This document shows positions 7,923 to 17,324 of a stretch of 64,000 bases of DNA, piece by piece. The stretch comes from Nostoc indistinguendum CM1-VF10 (GTDB lineage: Bacteria > Cyanobacteriota > Cyanobacteriia > Cyanobacteriales > Nostocaceae), in contig JAHHHS010000006.1 in assembly GCA_019359215.1 (NCBI GenBank), positions 1 to 64,000 of the forward strand, given 5' to 3'. Both the position numbers and the translations under genes were made by a program. A model generated the notes under the pieces. That model was not told the DNA's origin. It was given only the letters and a program-made list of their open reading frames with translations, and did not search any database. Numbering within the stretch: position 1 is the first letter of the stretch; each line of letters begins with the position of its first letter.

Positions 7923-8840
7923 ATGAAAAGATTGTTGACGCTTTTATTTTTAAGTTTTGCTGTGTTATTGCTAACCACTGGCTGTACGCCAAATTTAAAT
8001 AGTGGTAACAATGATGCTAATATTACCGTTGCTTCCAAAGATTTTACTGAACAAGATATTTTAGGTGAACTGTTAGCACAGCAAATCGAGGCAACAACCA
8101 ATTTAAAGGTAACTCGCCGCCCCCGTTTGGGTGGTTCTTTTGTTTGTCATAATGCTATTGTTGCTGGCATAATTGATGCTTATATTGAGTATACAGGCAC
8201 AGCTTTGACTGCAATTTTAAAGGAAAAACCAGTTAATGGTTCCAAAGAAGTTTATGAAAAAATAAAACAAACATACGCCCAGCAATTCAATTTGGAAGTG
8301 ATGCCAAACTTGGGTTTTGAAAACACTTTTGCGATGATTATCCGAGGTGAAGATGCCAAGCGCAACAATATTCAAACTATCTCCCAAGCTAGTCAATATA
8401 CACCGCAGTGGCGTGCGGGTTTCGGTTACGAATTTGTAGAACGGGAAGATGGTTTTCCAGGATTAGCTAAAACTTACAATTTACGTTTTGCTAAACTACC
8501 CAAAATTATGGATTTGGGTTTAATATATCGTGCTTTGATTCAAAAACAGGTGGATATGGTGGCGGGTAATTCCACTGACGGGCAGATTGCTCGCTTGGGT
8601 TTAGTTGTCTTAAAAGATGATAAACAGTATTTTCCACCTTACGAAACTGTGCCAATTGTCCGTCAAGAAACATTGAAAAAATATCCCGAATTAAGAACAG
8701 CGATCGCTTCACTTGCTGGAAAGATTTCAGCAGATGAAATGCAACAATTAAACTATTTAGTTGAAGGAGAATTACGTGATATTAAAGGTGTTGTCCGGGA
8801 GTTTCTGAAATTGAAAGGATTAGGTTCATCTCAAGGATAG
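7923..8840 (+). CDS. Glycine betaine/choline-binding lipoprotein
   Basis: A 305-residue substrate-binding protein of the OpuCC/OsmF (QAT) family. The N-terminus is a lipoprotein signal with lipobox LTTGC (Cys about residue 21). The mature part has VASKDFTEQDILGELLAQQI, IEYTGTALTAIL and a C-terminal segment with RDIKGVVREFL, as in periplasmic quaternary-amine binding proteins. It begins 8 bp after the permease stop and completes the operon. The exact ligand cannot be read from the sequence. Confidence 0.85.
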   Translation: MKRLLTLLFLSFAVLLLTTGCTPNLNSGNNDANITVASKDFTEQDILGELLAQQIEATTNLKVTRRPRLGGSFVCHNAIVAGIIDAYIEYTGTALTAILKEKPVNGSKEVYEKIKQTYAQQFNLEVMPNLGFENTFAMIIRGEDAKRNNIQTISQASQYTPQWRAGFGYEFVEREDGFPGLAKTYNLRFAKLPKIMDLGLIYRALIQKQVDMVAGNSTDGQIARLGLVVLKDDKQYFPPYETVPIVRQETLKKYPELRTAIASLAGKISADEMQQLNYLVEGELRDIKGVVREFLKLKGLGSSQG

Positions 8841-8875
8841 ACAAGATGGGTAATAGTAAAAACACGTTTGCCCTA

Positions 8876-9005
8876 GCGAATGGAATTCGCGGCTATACAG
8901 ACAAAACCCACCTGCGTGGGTTTCAAATTCTTTGAGTCCGCCTACGCGGACTACCCTGCGGGTTCCCCAACGGGGTACGTTTGTGTAGCCGCGATTTCTA
9001 ATCGC
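8876..9005. repeat. MITE-like palindromic repeat
   Basis: About 130 bp with imperfect terminal inverted repeats. The left end reads GCGAATGGAATTCGCGGC; the reverse complement of the right end reads GCGATTAGAAATCGCGGC. Internal hairpins are CCCACCTGCGTGGG and GTCCGCCTACGCGGAC. The pattern is typical of the non-coding dispersed elements common in Nostoc genomes. Confidence 0.65.
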
Positions 9006-9074
9006 CTGATATATTTGCAAAGGTGAGATGCTCCCTAGACCCCTTTGTTGTTCACATTGGGTTATCAAAGATAT

Positions 9075-10439
9075 ATGTTTTCTGAAGTTAAAAAATGTCT
9101 TGTGTTGGCTGTACCTTTGGCAGCAGCACAACTGACTCAATCTGCAACTGCTTTTGTAGATACGGTCATGATGGGCTGGTTGGGAAGCCAAACAATTGCA
9201 TCTGGAGGTTTGGGAGCTGTTATCTTTAGTTTTTGTCTGCTGATTGCTAATGGTATTGTTTCTGCTGTCAGTCCCTTAGCTGCCCAAGCATACGGAGCGG
9301 GAAATAAAGAAAGAGTTGGCACAATTGTCCGGCTTGGACTAGGCATATCTCTGATACTAGGAATGCCAATTACATTGCTGCTTTACAATGGAGGTGCTTT
9401 ATTACTGCTACTAGGGCAGGATGCTAATACAGTAGCATTAGCAGAGATTTATTTAAGGGCGATCGCCTGGGGTTTTATTCCTGGTTTGGGCTTTGGGGTA
9501 CTTAAAAGCTTTCTTTCGGCTCTTTTGCGGCCGCAGTTAATTATGGTGACTGTGGTTTTGGGTACTCTGCTCAACATCACAGCTAACTATGTGCTGATGT
9601 TTGGCAAGTTGGGATTCCCTGCGCTGGGTTTAGCTGGTATCGGTTGGGCAAGCACGCTCTCACTTTGGAGTATGTTTGTTGCTTTGACAGTTTATATCTG
9701 TAATCAGCGTGAATTTGCAGTCTACGGTATTTTTCGACCTTTGGCTAACGAAGCTTTTTCCCTAGAGTATCGCCGGATCATTGGCGAGATTTTTCACGTT
9801 GGATTGCCCATCGGCGGACTGATTGCAGTAGAGGCTGGACTGTTCACCGTTGTCACCTTTTTAATCGGGCAATTGGGGACAAATGCCCTTGCTGCTCATC
9901 AAATAGCTTTACAAACAATTTCTATATCATTCCAGATTGCGCTGGGTATTTCTCTAGCAACAACAGTACGGGTTGGGCAGTTAGCCGGACAGGATGACCT
10001 AATCGCTACTCGTCGGGCTGGATATGTAGGCATTGCCATTGCAGGTTTATCTATGGGTGTAGCAGGCATTGTATTTTGGTTAGCGCCAAAGTCGATTATT
10101 TCCCTTTACATTGACACTAGCAATCAGAATAATGCAGATGTGGTTGCCCTCGCGGTGAAATTGCTGGGAGTAGCGGCGATTTTTCAAATAGTTGATGGTG
10201 TGCAAGTGACTGCGGCGGGAGCATTACGCGGACTAAAAGACACTCGAATTCCGATGTTAATTGGTATTTTTGCTTATTGGTGTGTTGGTTTATTAACTGG
10301 TTATGGTTTCGGGATCTGGTCAGGATATGGAGCCATTGGTCTTTGGTGGGGATTGGCTATTGGTTTAGCGATCGCTGCAATAATCCTTACTTGGCGGTTT
10401 AGTACCAAAAAAACTAAATCATTTGTAGAAATAAATTAA
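9075..10439 (+). CDS. MATE-family multidrug/toxin efflux transporter
   Basis: A polytopic membrane protein of 454 residues with about twelve transmembrane segments in two six-helix MatE halves. Family-typical segments include ATAFVDTVMMGWLG in helix 1, ANGIVSAVSPLAAQAYGAG and, in the second half, LAAHQIALQTISISFQIALG. MATE proteins export cationic drugs and metabolites using H+ or Na+ gradients. The ATG at 9075 fits the family start; a TTG at 9045 would add ten residues. It follows the repeat at 8876-9005 and has no operon partner. Confidence 0.85.
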   Translation: MFSEVKKCLVLAVPLAAAQLTQSATAFVDTVMMGWLGSQTIASGGLGAVIFSFCLLIANGIVSAVSPLAAQAYGAGNKERVGTIVRLGLGISLILGMPITLLLYNGGALLLLLGQDANTVALAEIYLRAIAWGFIPGLGFGVLKSFLSALLRPQLIMVTVVLGTLLNITANYVLMFGKLGFPALGLAGIGWASTLSLWSMFVALTVYICNQREFAVYGIFRPLANEAFSLEYRRIIGEIFHVGLPIGGLIAVEAGLFTVVTFLIGQLGTNALAAHQIALQTISISFQIALGISLATTVRVGQLAGQDDLIATRRAGYVGIAIAGLSMGVAGIVFWLAPKSIISLYIDTSNQNNADVVALAVKLLGVAAIFQIVDGVQVTAAGALRGLKDTRIPMLIGIFAYWCVGLLTGYGFGIWSGYGAIGLWWGLAIGLAIAAIILTWRFSTKKTKSFVEIN

Positions 10440-10783
10440 CCGCAGAGGGAGGATTCGGAGATTTTTATCAAAGTCGTTGTAGATCCTCCTAAATCCTCCG
10501 ATAAATTGGAGGACTTTGAAAGGTTTTTGCCCCCCTTTTTAAGGGGGGTTGGGGGGATCAAAAGCCTGCGGGGCAACTCTATAAGAAAATTCAGAATATT
10601 TATTTGGAAGTACCTAAGCTGGATTAAAAGTATTTATACCCATAAAGATAGAAGCAAAAAATGCAATAACAATGACGGATTCTTAACATCAAAGTTAAAA
10701 TTACGATTAAGAGTAGGTGTCTGCTAAAACCTACCCGCTTTACCTTGGTTTTTATACAGACATCCCTTTTTACGGAGTTTTTT
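10440..10783. other. Intergenic region with dispersed repeat
   Basis: Holds one copy of a roughly 105-bp dispersed repeat (10476-10580) and an AT-rich leader for the histidine kinase gene. A frame across it is open only because of the repeat and is not called as a gene. Confidence 0.6.
10476..10580. repeat. Dispersed 105-bp repeat, copy 1
   Basis: Begins GTTGTAGATCCTCCTAAATC and contains the hairpin CCCCCCTTTTTAAGGGGGG. It is nearly identical to 34410-34515, about 24 kb away in the same orientation. Both copies lie just downstream of a gene, so it may act as a transcription terminator. Confidence 0.8.
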
Positions 10784-12457
10784 ATGAAAAACATATTACA
10801 AGGCTCCATCTCTGAAGCACAGAATTCACATCAGAGCTATAGTATTCCGTCTTACAATAGGCTGCTTTTGGTCGTGAAGGATTTGGCTTGTGTAAGGACT
10901 ATTGAGGAAATTATTGAGATTGTGCGTTTGGCTGCTCGCGATCTAACTAATGCTGATGGAGTAACTTTTGTACTGCGGGATGGTGAATGTTGCCACTATG
11001 TCGATGAAAACGCCATCGGGCCACTTTGGAAAGGTATGCGTTTTCCGCTCAAATCTTGCATCTCCGGTTGGGCAATGCTCAGTAAACAAGCAGCCGTGAT
11101 TGAGGACATTTATCAGGATGCGCGAATTCCTCTTGATGCTTATAAAGTAACTTTTGTCAAGAGTTTAGTGATGGTTCCCATACGGATTTCTGATCCACTG
11201 GGTGCGATCGGAGCCTACTGGAGTACACCACACCGAGCCACGCCCGAAGAGATAGAATTGCTTGAGACTTTAACCGAGACTACGGCAGTAGCGATCGCAA
11301 ATGTTCAACTTTTTCAGAAACTTACGAACCAAAACGCGCTTAAAGACAAATTCATTGCCATGCTAGCTCACGAGCTGAGGAATCCTGTTGCTCCCATCTC
11401 AAATGGGGTTCAGCTTCTCAAGTTGAAGCTAGGCGAGACTGGTGCAGTCGGAGAAACAGTTTTAAAGATGCAGCACCAGATTAAGCACCTCTCGAAATTG
11501 ATTGATGAGTTACTTGACGTATCGTCCATCACCTATGGGAAGATTTCATTAAACCTTGAGAAGGTTAATCTGGTGGAATTGGTTCGCCAGAGTCTCAATG
11601 ACCATGCACAAGCAATAAAGAAATCGAACCTTAACGTAGTACAAGACCTGCCAAACACGCCTCTGTGGGCTTATGTTGACCCGACGCGATTCTTCCAAGT
11701 CTTTGGAAACCTTCTTGATAACGCCTTAAAGTTTTCCAAGGCAGATGGAATGATCTGGGTGGATCTCTCGTTTATTCCAGGTGAAAATGGCTCAGGCAGT
11801 GTAGCAGCTTTATCTGTAAGAGACTCAGGCATAGGGATAGACCCGACAATCTTACCAGAACTATTCGAGCCGTTTACCCAGGCTGATCGCAGTTTAGACC
11901 GTTCGAGGGGCGGGTTAGGTTTGGGACTATCGGTAGTAAAAAGTCTTGTCGAACTTCATGGTGGTAATGTTGAAGCCTCAAGTAGAGGGATCAATTTGGG
12001 AGCAGAATTCAAAGTCACTCTCCCTGTATGCGAAGAGATTACAGCTTGGCATAATGACCCAGAGATTATAGAAACGGCTAAAAAATCGTTGAAGATTTTA
12101 GTTATTGAAGATAACGAGGATTCAGCCGTGACATTAAAAGCAGTGCTTGAGTACTTCGGACATGAAGTTTCCATTGCTAATAATGGAATTTCAGGGGTAG
12201 AAACTGCAAGGGAATTTGAGCCTCATGTAATTATTTGTGACATTGGACTTCCGGAAATGGATGGATTTGCCGTTGCACAGGAACTGAGTAAAGACTCCAA
12301 ATTTACTCGCTCAATTCTAATTGCGCTTACTGGCTACGGTGGGCAAGAGGATAGAGAGCTTGCGCTTAAGTCTGGTTTTAAATGCCACTTAACCAAGCCT
12401 GTAGACTTTGAAGTGCTTACAGCAGAAATTGATCGATACTTTCTCGTGAGTGCGTAA
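10784..12457 (+). CDS. Hybrid sensor histidine kinase (GAF-HisKA-HATPase-REC)
   Basis: A 557-residue soluble hybrid kinase. A GAF domain spans about residues 35-180. HisKA follows with phospho-acceptor His-196 in AMLAHELRNP, then the HATPase domain with N-box NLLDNALKFSK, DSGIGID and GGLGLGLSV. A C-terminal receiver has acidic pair VIEDNED, phospho-acceptor Asp-486 (CDIGLPEMDG) and Lys in LTKPVD. It would sense a ligand or chromophore through GAF and relay phosphate to its own receiver. The ATG at 10784 follows CGGAG; a longer frame begins 13 codons earlier without support. No cognate regulator is adjacent, and the signal is unknown. Confidence 0.85.
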   Translation: MKNILQGSISEAQNSHQSYSIPSYNRLLLVVKDLACVRTIEEIIEIVRLAARDLTNADGVTFVLRDGECCHYVDENAIGPLWKGMRFPLKSCISGWAMLSKQAAVIEDIYQDARIPLDAYKVTFVKSLVMVPIRISDPLGAIGAYWSTPHRATPEEIELLETLTETTAVAIANVQLFQKLTNQNALKDKFIAMLAHELRNPVAPISNGVQLLKLKLGETGAVGETVLKMQHQIKHLSKLIDELLDVSSITYGKISLNLEKVNLVELVRQSLNDHAQAIKKSNLNVVQDLPNTPLWAYVDPTRFFQVFGNLLDNALKFSKADGMIWVDLSFIPGENGSGSVAALSVRDSGIGIDPTILPELFEPFTQADRSLDRSRGGLGLGLSVVKSLVELHGGNVEASSRGINLGAEFKVTLPVCEEITAWHNDPEIIETAKKSLKILVIEDNEDSAVTLKAVLEYFGHEVSIANNGISGVETAREFEPHVIICDIGLPEMDGFAVAQELSKDSKFTRSILIALTGYGGQEDRELALKSGFKCHLTKPVDFEVLTAEIDRYFLVSA

Positions 12458-12496
12458 GCATAGCCGATATTTTAAGGTAAGGATGTATATCTATCA

Positions 12497-12910
12497 CTAA
12501 TTATGTTCAATAATTGGGCAAATAGTTGAATAAGAATTATCAGGCTTAATCTCCCAACCAGAGAGCAACCCCGATAATTCTTGCCTCAAAATTAGTAATT
12601 GCTGAATTTGTTCATCAATAGCTTTTACCTTATCTTCTAGTTTAATTTTTATATGCTCACAAGGTAATTCCCCTCCATCATGAACATTTAAAAAATCTTT
12701 AATCTCTGATAAGCTTAATCCTAAGCTTTGAGCGCGTTTAATAAAGTGTAACCGCTCCAAAATATTAGAGTTAAATAATCTAAATCCACCTTCCGTTCTT
12801 CTTGATGATTTGAGTAGACCAAGTTCTTCATAGTAGCGAATAGTTTTAATGGGTACGCCGCTTTCTTTGGCAACTACACCAATTTGTTTTGCTTCTGCTT
12901 GGGCTAACAT
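12497..12910 (-). CDS. MerR-family transcriptional regulator
   Basis: A 137-residue MerR-type activator. The winged helix includes IGVVAKESGVPIKTIRYYEE and GLLKSSRRTEGGFRLF, followed by a dimerisation coiled coil. Cys residues in LPCEHIKIK and in the C-terminal TICPIIEHN resemble metal- or thiol-sensing MerR proteins (CadR/ZntR-like), so a metal or reactive electrophile inducer is likely. The gene lies 98 bp downstream of frmA on the same strand and is preceded by a MerR-type promoter/operator (12956-12977). Inducer unknown. Confidence 0.8.
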   Translation of the reverse strand: MLAQAEAKQIGVVAKESGVPIKTIRYYEELGLLKSSRRTEGGFRLFNSNILERLHFIKRAQSLGLSLSEIKDFLNVHDGGELPCEHIKIKLEDKVKAIDEQIQQLLILRQELSGLLSGWEIKPDNSYSTICPIIEHN

Positions 12911-12955
12911 ACTAACTAAACCCTCAGTGAGATATGATTACTGATCTTATACTAA

Positions 12956-12977
12956 ACTCTCCATTCAACTGGAGAGT
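12956..12977 (-). promoter_or_regulatory. MerR-type operator in an elongated-spacer promoter
   Basis: A perfect palindrome with arms ACTCTCCA and TGGAGAGT around a 6-bp centre. On the minus strand it sits between a -35 like TTGACT and a -10 like TAGTAT with a 19-20 bp spacer. This long spacer with an embedded dyad is the hallmark of MerR-regulated promoters. It reads directly into the MerR gene, implying autoregulation. Confidence 0.75.
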
Positions 12978-13008
12978 CAAGAGGGTAGAGGAAAAAAATT
13001 AGAATTAG

Positions 13009-14121
13009 CTAAAAAGTCACCACACTGCGAATTGATTCGCCTTTGTGCATCAATTCAAAAGCATCATTAATTTGCTCAATGGGCATTACATGGGTAATCA
13101 AATCATCAATATTTATCTTACCTTCCATATACCAATCAACAATTTTTGGCACATCTGTACGCCCTCTAGCGCCACCAAATGCCGAACCTTTCCAAACGCG
13201 TCCAGTTACTAGTTGAAAAGGACGAGTACTGATTTCCTGTCCAGCACCAGCAACACCAATAATCACACTAACGCCCCAACCTTTGTGGCAGCATTCTAAT
13301 GCTTGACGCATAACTTTGACATTACCGATACATTCAAAACTGTAATCAGCACCGCCTTTTGTTAAATCAACTAGATAAGGAACTAAATCACCTTCTACTT
13401 CCTGGGGATTGATAAAGTGCGTCATGCCAAAGTTTTCCGCCAAAGTGCGTTTGCTGGGATTAATATCCACCCCGACAATCATATTGGCTCCTACCATCCG
13501 CGCCGCTTGGATAACATTTAAGCCAATACCACCCAAGCCGAAAACCACAACATTTGCTCCCGGTTCCACCTTGGCAGTATTGATGACTGCACCAACACCA
13601 GTAGTCACACCACAGCCAATGTAACAAACCTTATCAAATGGAGCGTCTTCCCGAATTTTTGCCAGGGCGATTTCTGGCAGCACCGTATAGTTGGCAAAAG
13701 TAGATGTACCCATGTAATGATGAATCATCTGTCCATCAATGCTAAAGCGACTAGTGCCATCGGGCATGACACCGCGTCCTTGAGTTAAGCGAATCGCTTG
13801 ACAAAGATTAGTTTTGAAGCTCAAACAATATTCGCACTGACGACATTCGGGAGTGTATAAAGGAATTACATGATCCCCTGGTTTGAGACTGGTAACACCA
13901 GCGCCTACCTCCACTACCACACCAGCGCCTTCATGTCCCAAAATTGCCGGAAACAAACCTTCGGGATCGTCACCAGATAGGGTAAAGGCATCGGTATGGC
14001 AAACCCCGCTGGCTTTCACCTCAACTAACACTTCGCCAGCTTTTGGCCCCGATAGTTGAACGGTTTCAATCGTCAACGGCTTACCTGCGCTGTAAGCTAC
14101 TGCTGCTTTAACTTGCAACAT
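13009..14121 (-). CDS. frmA: S-(hydroxymethyl)glutathione dehydrogenase (class III ADH)
   Basis: A 370-residue zinc-dependent alcohol dehydrogenase, full length for class III. It oxidises the glutathione adduct of formaldehyde (and reduces S-nitrosoglutathione) with NAD. Visible features are [12 protein letters not shown] with catalytic zinc ligand Cys, [12 protein letters not shown], the structural zinc cluster [15 protein letters not shown], the nucleotide fold [13 protein letters not shown] and GVDINPSK. The start has AGGAGGG upstream. It is transcribed toward the MerR gene, so a shared response to electrophiles is plausible. No S-formylglutathione hydrolase gene is adjacent. Confidence 0.93.
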   Translation of the reverse strand: MLQVKAAVAYSAGKPLTIETVQLSGPKAGEVLVEVKASGVCHTDAFTLSGDDPEGLFPAILGHEGAGVVVEVGAGVTSLKPGDHVIPLYTPECRQCEYCLSFKTNLCQAIRLTQGRGVMPDGTSRFSIDGQMIHHYMGTSTFANYTVLPEIALAKIREDAPFDKVCYIGCGVTTGVGAVINTAKVEPGANVVVFGLGGIGLNVIQAARMVGANMIVGVDINPSKRTLAENFGMTHFINPQEVEGDLVPYLVDLTKGGADYSFECIGNVKVMRQALECCHKGWGVSVIIGVAGAGQEISTRPFQLVTGRVWKGSAFGGARGRTDVPKIVDWYMEGKINIDDLITHVMPIEQINDAFELMHKGESIRSVVTF

Positions 14122-14403
14122 CAGCCCTCCTATATAGTTATTTGACTTTTCCCCAGTGCTGCAACACAGGGATTATTTCACTTAAACATATTGAGCGCAT
14201 GATACACTTTTGTATCACTTCATCGTATTTACATAAGGACGATCGCCCCTATAACGATAAATATTATCTTTGTTAAAATATCATTCTCTAGCTAGATTAG
14301 TTAAAGGCGGTAACAGTTGTTTTGCCAACAATCTAAACTTGATGTCAGCACCAACCCCCAAATAATTTGTCCACCTCTCAATTAATACATTTTGTCACAG
14401 CTT

Positions 14404-15687
14404 ATGAACCCTGCCCTAACTCAAATTGGCGCTCAAATGTCCAACCTGACTGGCGTAAGAGCAATCATGAAGGATATTATCGAGACATTACGAGCGGGTA
14501 CAGGGCAACAGTTTATTAATTTGAGTGCTGGTAATCCGTTGATTTTGCCAGAGGTAGAGCAATTATGGCGGGATTGTACTGCACAGCTTTTAGCCAGCCC
14601 TGAATATGGTGAGGTAGTTTGTCGCTACGGCTCAAGTCAGGGTTATGCACCATTAATTGAAGCGATGGCCAACGACTTTAACAAACGCTACGGGTTAAAC
14701 TTAACCGAACGCAATATCCTCATTACCGCCGGCAGTCAAACCCTCTACTTCTACGCTGCTAATACTTTCGGTGGTTACACTCCTAGCGGCGAGTTAAAAC
14801 AAATCGTTTTGCCCCTCAGTCCTGACTACACAGGTTACGGCGGTGTTTGCTTAGTTCCAAAAGCCTTAGTCGCCTACAAACCGACTCTTGATATTGATGC
14901 AGCCGCCCATCGATTTAAATATCGCCCTGACTTCAGCCAACTTACGATTACAGAAAATACGGGTTGTGTTCTCTTCTCTCGCCCTTGTAATCCCACTGGT
15001 AATGTTCTCACTGATGATGAGGTGAAAAAAATTGCTGCCCTGGCTGCGCCTTACAATCTGCCGGTGTTAATTGACTCGGCTTATGCGCCTCCCTTCCCGG
15101 CATTGAACTTTACCGAAATGACACCGGTGTTTGGCGATAACATCCTCCACTGCATGAGTTTATCAAAAGCGGGATTACCAGGAGAAAGGGTTGGTATTGC
15201 CATTGGGGATGAAAAGTGGATTGAAGCGCTGGAGTGTTTCCAGGCAAATATTAGTCTCCATTCTTCACGTTACGGCCAAGCGATCGCAGCTCTTGCAATC
15301 AACTCTGGCGCTTTAGTGGAAATTTCTCACAGTGTCATTCGTCCCTTTTACCAAAATAAATTTACCGTTTTAGAAACTAGCTTAGAACAAGCGATGCCCA
15401 AAGATTTACCTTGGTTCCTGCATCGCGGTGAAGGAGCAATTTTTGCTTGGTTGTGGTTACAGGATTTACCCATCAGTGATTGGGAATTTTACCAGCAACT
15501 TAAGCAAGTAGGTGTGATTATTGTTCCTGGAAGTACCTTCTTCCCCGGTTTAGAGGAAGAGTGGGCGCACAAACACCAATGTTTCCGCATCAGCCTCACG
15601 GGTACGGATGAAGAAATAGCCACTGCTATGCAACGTTTAGCAAAAGTGGCTGAAGAAGCTTATAAAGGTGCGGCGGTGACTGCCTAG
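14404..15687 (+). CDS. avtA: Valine-pyruvate aminotransferase
   Basis: A 427-residue fold-type I PLP aminotransferase resembling AvtA. PLP-binding features include [23 protein letters not shown] and the Schiff-base Lys in [14 protein letters not shown]-terminal [11 protein letters not shown] carries the carboxylate-binding Arg. AvtA exchanges the amino group between valine and pyruvate, linking alanine and branched-chain pools. The ATG at 14404 (MNPALTQIG) was chosen over a TTG four codons earlier. Divergent from frmA; followed 14 bp later by rimM. Confidence 0.85.
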   Translation: MNPALTQIGAQMSNLTGVRAIMKDIIETLRAGTGQQFINLSAGNPLILPEVEQLWRDCTAQLLASPEYGEVVCRYGSSQGYAPLIEAMANDFNKRYGLNLTERNILITAGSQTLYFYAANTFGGYTPSGELKQIVLPLSPDYTGYGGVCLVPKALVAYKPTLDIDAAAHRFKYRPDFSQLTITENTGCVLFSRPCNPTGNVLTDDEVKKIAALAAPYNLPVLIDSAYAPPFPALNFTEMTPVFGDNILHCMSLSKAGLPGERVGIAIGDEKWIEALECFQANISLHSSRYGQAIAALAINSGALVEISHSVIRPFYQNKFTVLETSLEQAMPKDLPWFLHRGEGAIFAWLWLQDLPISDWEFYQQLKQVGVIIVPGSTFFPGLEEEWAHKHQCFRISLTGTDEEIATAMQRLAKVAEEAYKGAAVTA

Positions 15688-15701
15688 TAGGAAAAATAGA
15701 A

Positions 15702-16385
15702 ATGAAACACGAAGAAGCAAACAAAGAGATAGGGAGCAGAGGCGCAGAAGCCCCCAGGAGCAGAGGAGGAAGAAAATCAAAAAAGTCTAGTCCCCAATCC
15801 CCAGTCCCCATTCCCCAATCCCCAGCCCCCAATCTCGATGATTGGCTAGAAATTGGTAAAATTGTTGCCCCTCAAGGGTTATCTGGGGAATTACGCGTTT
15901 ATCCTGTATCTGACTTCCCCGAAAGATTTGAGGTACCAGGGAAACGTTGGTTGTTGCGTTCAGGTGACACAGAACCACAACCAATCGAATTATTGGCAGG
16001 ACGTTATGTTACTAACAAAAACTTGTATGTGATCAAATTAGCTGGCGTGGAACATTGCGATCAGGCCGAGGCGTTGCGCGGTTGTAAGTTAATGGTACCA
16101 GCAAGCGATCGCCCCCAATTAGATGAAGATGAATATCATGTCCTCGATTTGATAGGCTTGGAAGTCTTCATGCAAGCATCTGGCGAACTCGTTGGTACGG
16201 TGGTAGATATCATCCCCGCCGGAAATGATTTGTTAGAAGTAAAGTTCCATGAATCATTTGCTACTGACAAAAAGCAACAGACTGTTTTGATTCCATTTGT
16301 AGAAGCGATCGCACCAGTCGTAGACTTGAAATCTCATCGTATTGAAATTACCCCGCCGCCTGGATTATTGGAAATTAATAATTAG
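15702..16385 (+). CDS. rimM: Ribosome maturation factor RimM with repeat-derived N-terminal extension
   Basis: RimM assists 30S maturation near the 16S rRNA head and binds ribosomal protein S19. The family core begins at about residue 45 ([20 protein letters not shown]) and includes the PRC-barrel segment [13 protein letters not shown] and [11 protein letters not shown]. At 227 residues it is about 45 longer than usual. The extra N-terminus is low-complexity ([14 protein letters not shown]) and is encoded by a Nostoc-type CCCCAATCCCCAGTCCCC repeat, so the repeat appears to have invaded the 5' end in frame. An alternative downstream start cannot be ruled out. Confidence 0.9.
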   Translation: MKHEEANKEIGSRGAEAPRSRGGRKSKKSSPQSPVPIPQSPAPNLDDWLEIGKIVAPQGLSGELRVYPVSDFPERFEVPGKRWLLRSGDTEPQPIELLAGRYVTNKNLYVIKLAGVEHCDQAEALRGCKLMVPASDRPQLDEDEYHVLDLIGLEVFMQASGELVGTVVDIIPAGNDLLEVKFHESFATDKKQQTVLIPFVEAIAPVVDLKSHRIEITPPPGLLEINN

Positions 16386-16444
16386 CTTATTATTTACCTT
16401 GGTATGGCAAGCGATAAGATTAAAAATAAATTCATGCTGTGTTT

Positions 16445-17212
16445 ATGGCAACCCAACTCAGTGAAGCCAAATCCCAAACTGAACTGGTAATTTCTTGGGA
16501 AGCCTTACCCAAGGATTTTCAACTAGAGGATGAACCAGTGGAGAATACAGGTCAGCCACTTCTGGCTGGTGCTTTGCGTGAAAGCCTAGAAATCAGTGGA
16601 TTCATCCAACCCCAGATGTTGATAGCTTCAAACTTTGGTCTTTGTGCGACAGTCAACGGCCAATTTATTGCCAAAGCACCTGACTGGGTTTACGTGCCGT
16701 CGGTTAATCAAGTTGTGGGTAATCGCAAAAGCTATACACCCAATTTAGAAGGGGATATCCCAGCGATCGCCATCGAATTTTTATCCGATACTGAGGGTGG
16801 AGAATATTCGGTCAAGCGAGCTTATCCACCAGGAAAATGGTTTTTTTATGAGCAAATTTTGCAGATTCCCATCTACGTAATTTTTGAACCAGATGGCGGT
16901 TTATTAGAATTTTATCAACTGGAAAATAAACGTTATGAATTAAAGCAACCCGACGAAAATGGCCGCCATTGGATTGATGTAATGCGCTTATTTTTGGGAA
17001 CTTGGCAAGGAACAAAAGAAGGGCGAAGTGGTTATTGGTTGCGCTGGTGGGATCAAGCTGGTAATTTATTACCGTGGGCTGTGGAACAGATTGAACAAGA
17101 ACGCCAACGTGCTGAACAAGAACGCCAACGCGCTGAACAAGAACGTCAGCAAAAAGAACGGCTGATTGCTTATTTGCAATTTCAGGGTATTGACCCGAAT
17201 AATTTGTCCTAA
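16445..17212 (+). CDS. Uma2-family restriction-endonuclease-like protein
   Basis: A 255-residue member of the Uma2 (DUF820) family, a PD-(D/E)XK nuclease fold greatly expanded in cyanobacteria. The core carries APDWVYVP, PAIAIEFLS (acidic and metal-binding positions) and IYVIFEPDG. The C-terminus is a coiled coil built from three tandem copies of QERQRAE. Biological role is unknown for the family. The ATG at 16445 is preferred over a GTG two codons upstream. Confidence 0.85.
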   Translation: MATQLSEAKSQTELVISWEALPKDFQLEDEPVENTGQPLLAGALRESLEISGFIQPQMLIASNFGLCATVNGQFIAKAPDWVYVPSVNQVVGNRKSYTPNLEGDIPAIAIEFLSDTEGGEYSVKRAYPPGKWFFYEQILQIPIYVIFEPDGGLLEFYQLENKRYELKQPDENGRHWIDVMRLFLGTWQGTKEGRSGYWLRWWDQAGNLLPWAVEQIEQERQRAEQERQRAEQERQQKERLIAYLQFQGIDPNNLS

Positions 17213-17271
17213 TAAATAACTTCACTAATTATGGGCTGTTGCGAAATACCCGTAAGGGAAAGAAACAGAAA

Positions 17272-17324
17272 CCTAAATTGTAAAGTTTAGGAATCTCCGC
17301 CGTTTAAGGCGGGGAGAATGTCAA
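17272..17324. mobile_element. IS200/IS605-type right-end hairpin, solitary remnant
   Basis: CCTAAATTGTAAAGTTTAGG (a 6-bp stem) is followed by GAATCTCCGCCGTTTAAGGC and GGGGAG, ending in TGTCAA. From memory this matches the right-end hairpin of IS605-family elements in cyanobacteria. No tnpA or tnpB is present. It abuts the hrmA stop codon (17321-17323) and may double as a terminator for hrmA. Confidence 0.45.

Noticed and set aside
10506..10727. A 73-codon plus-strand frame after the MATE gene
   Set aside because: It runs through the 105-bp dispersed repeat and has no family features or ribosome binding site.
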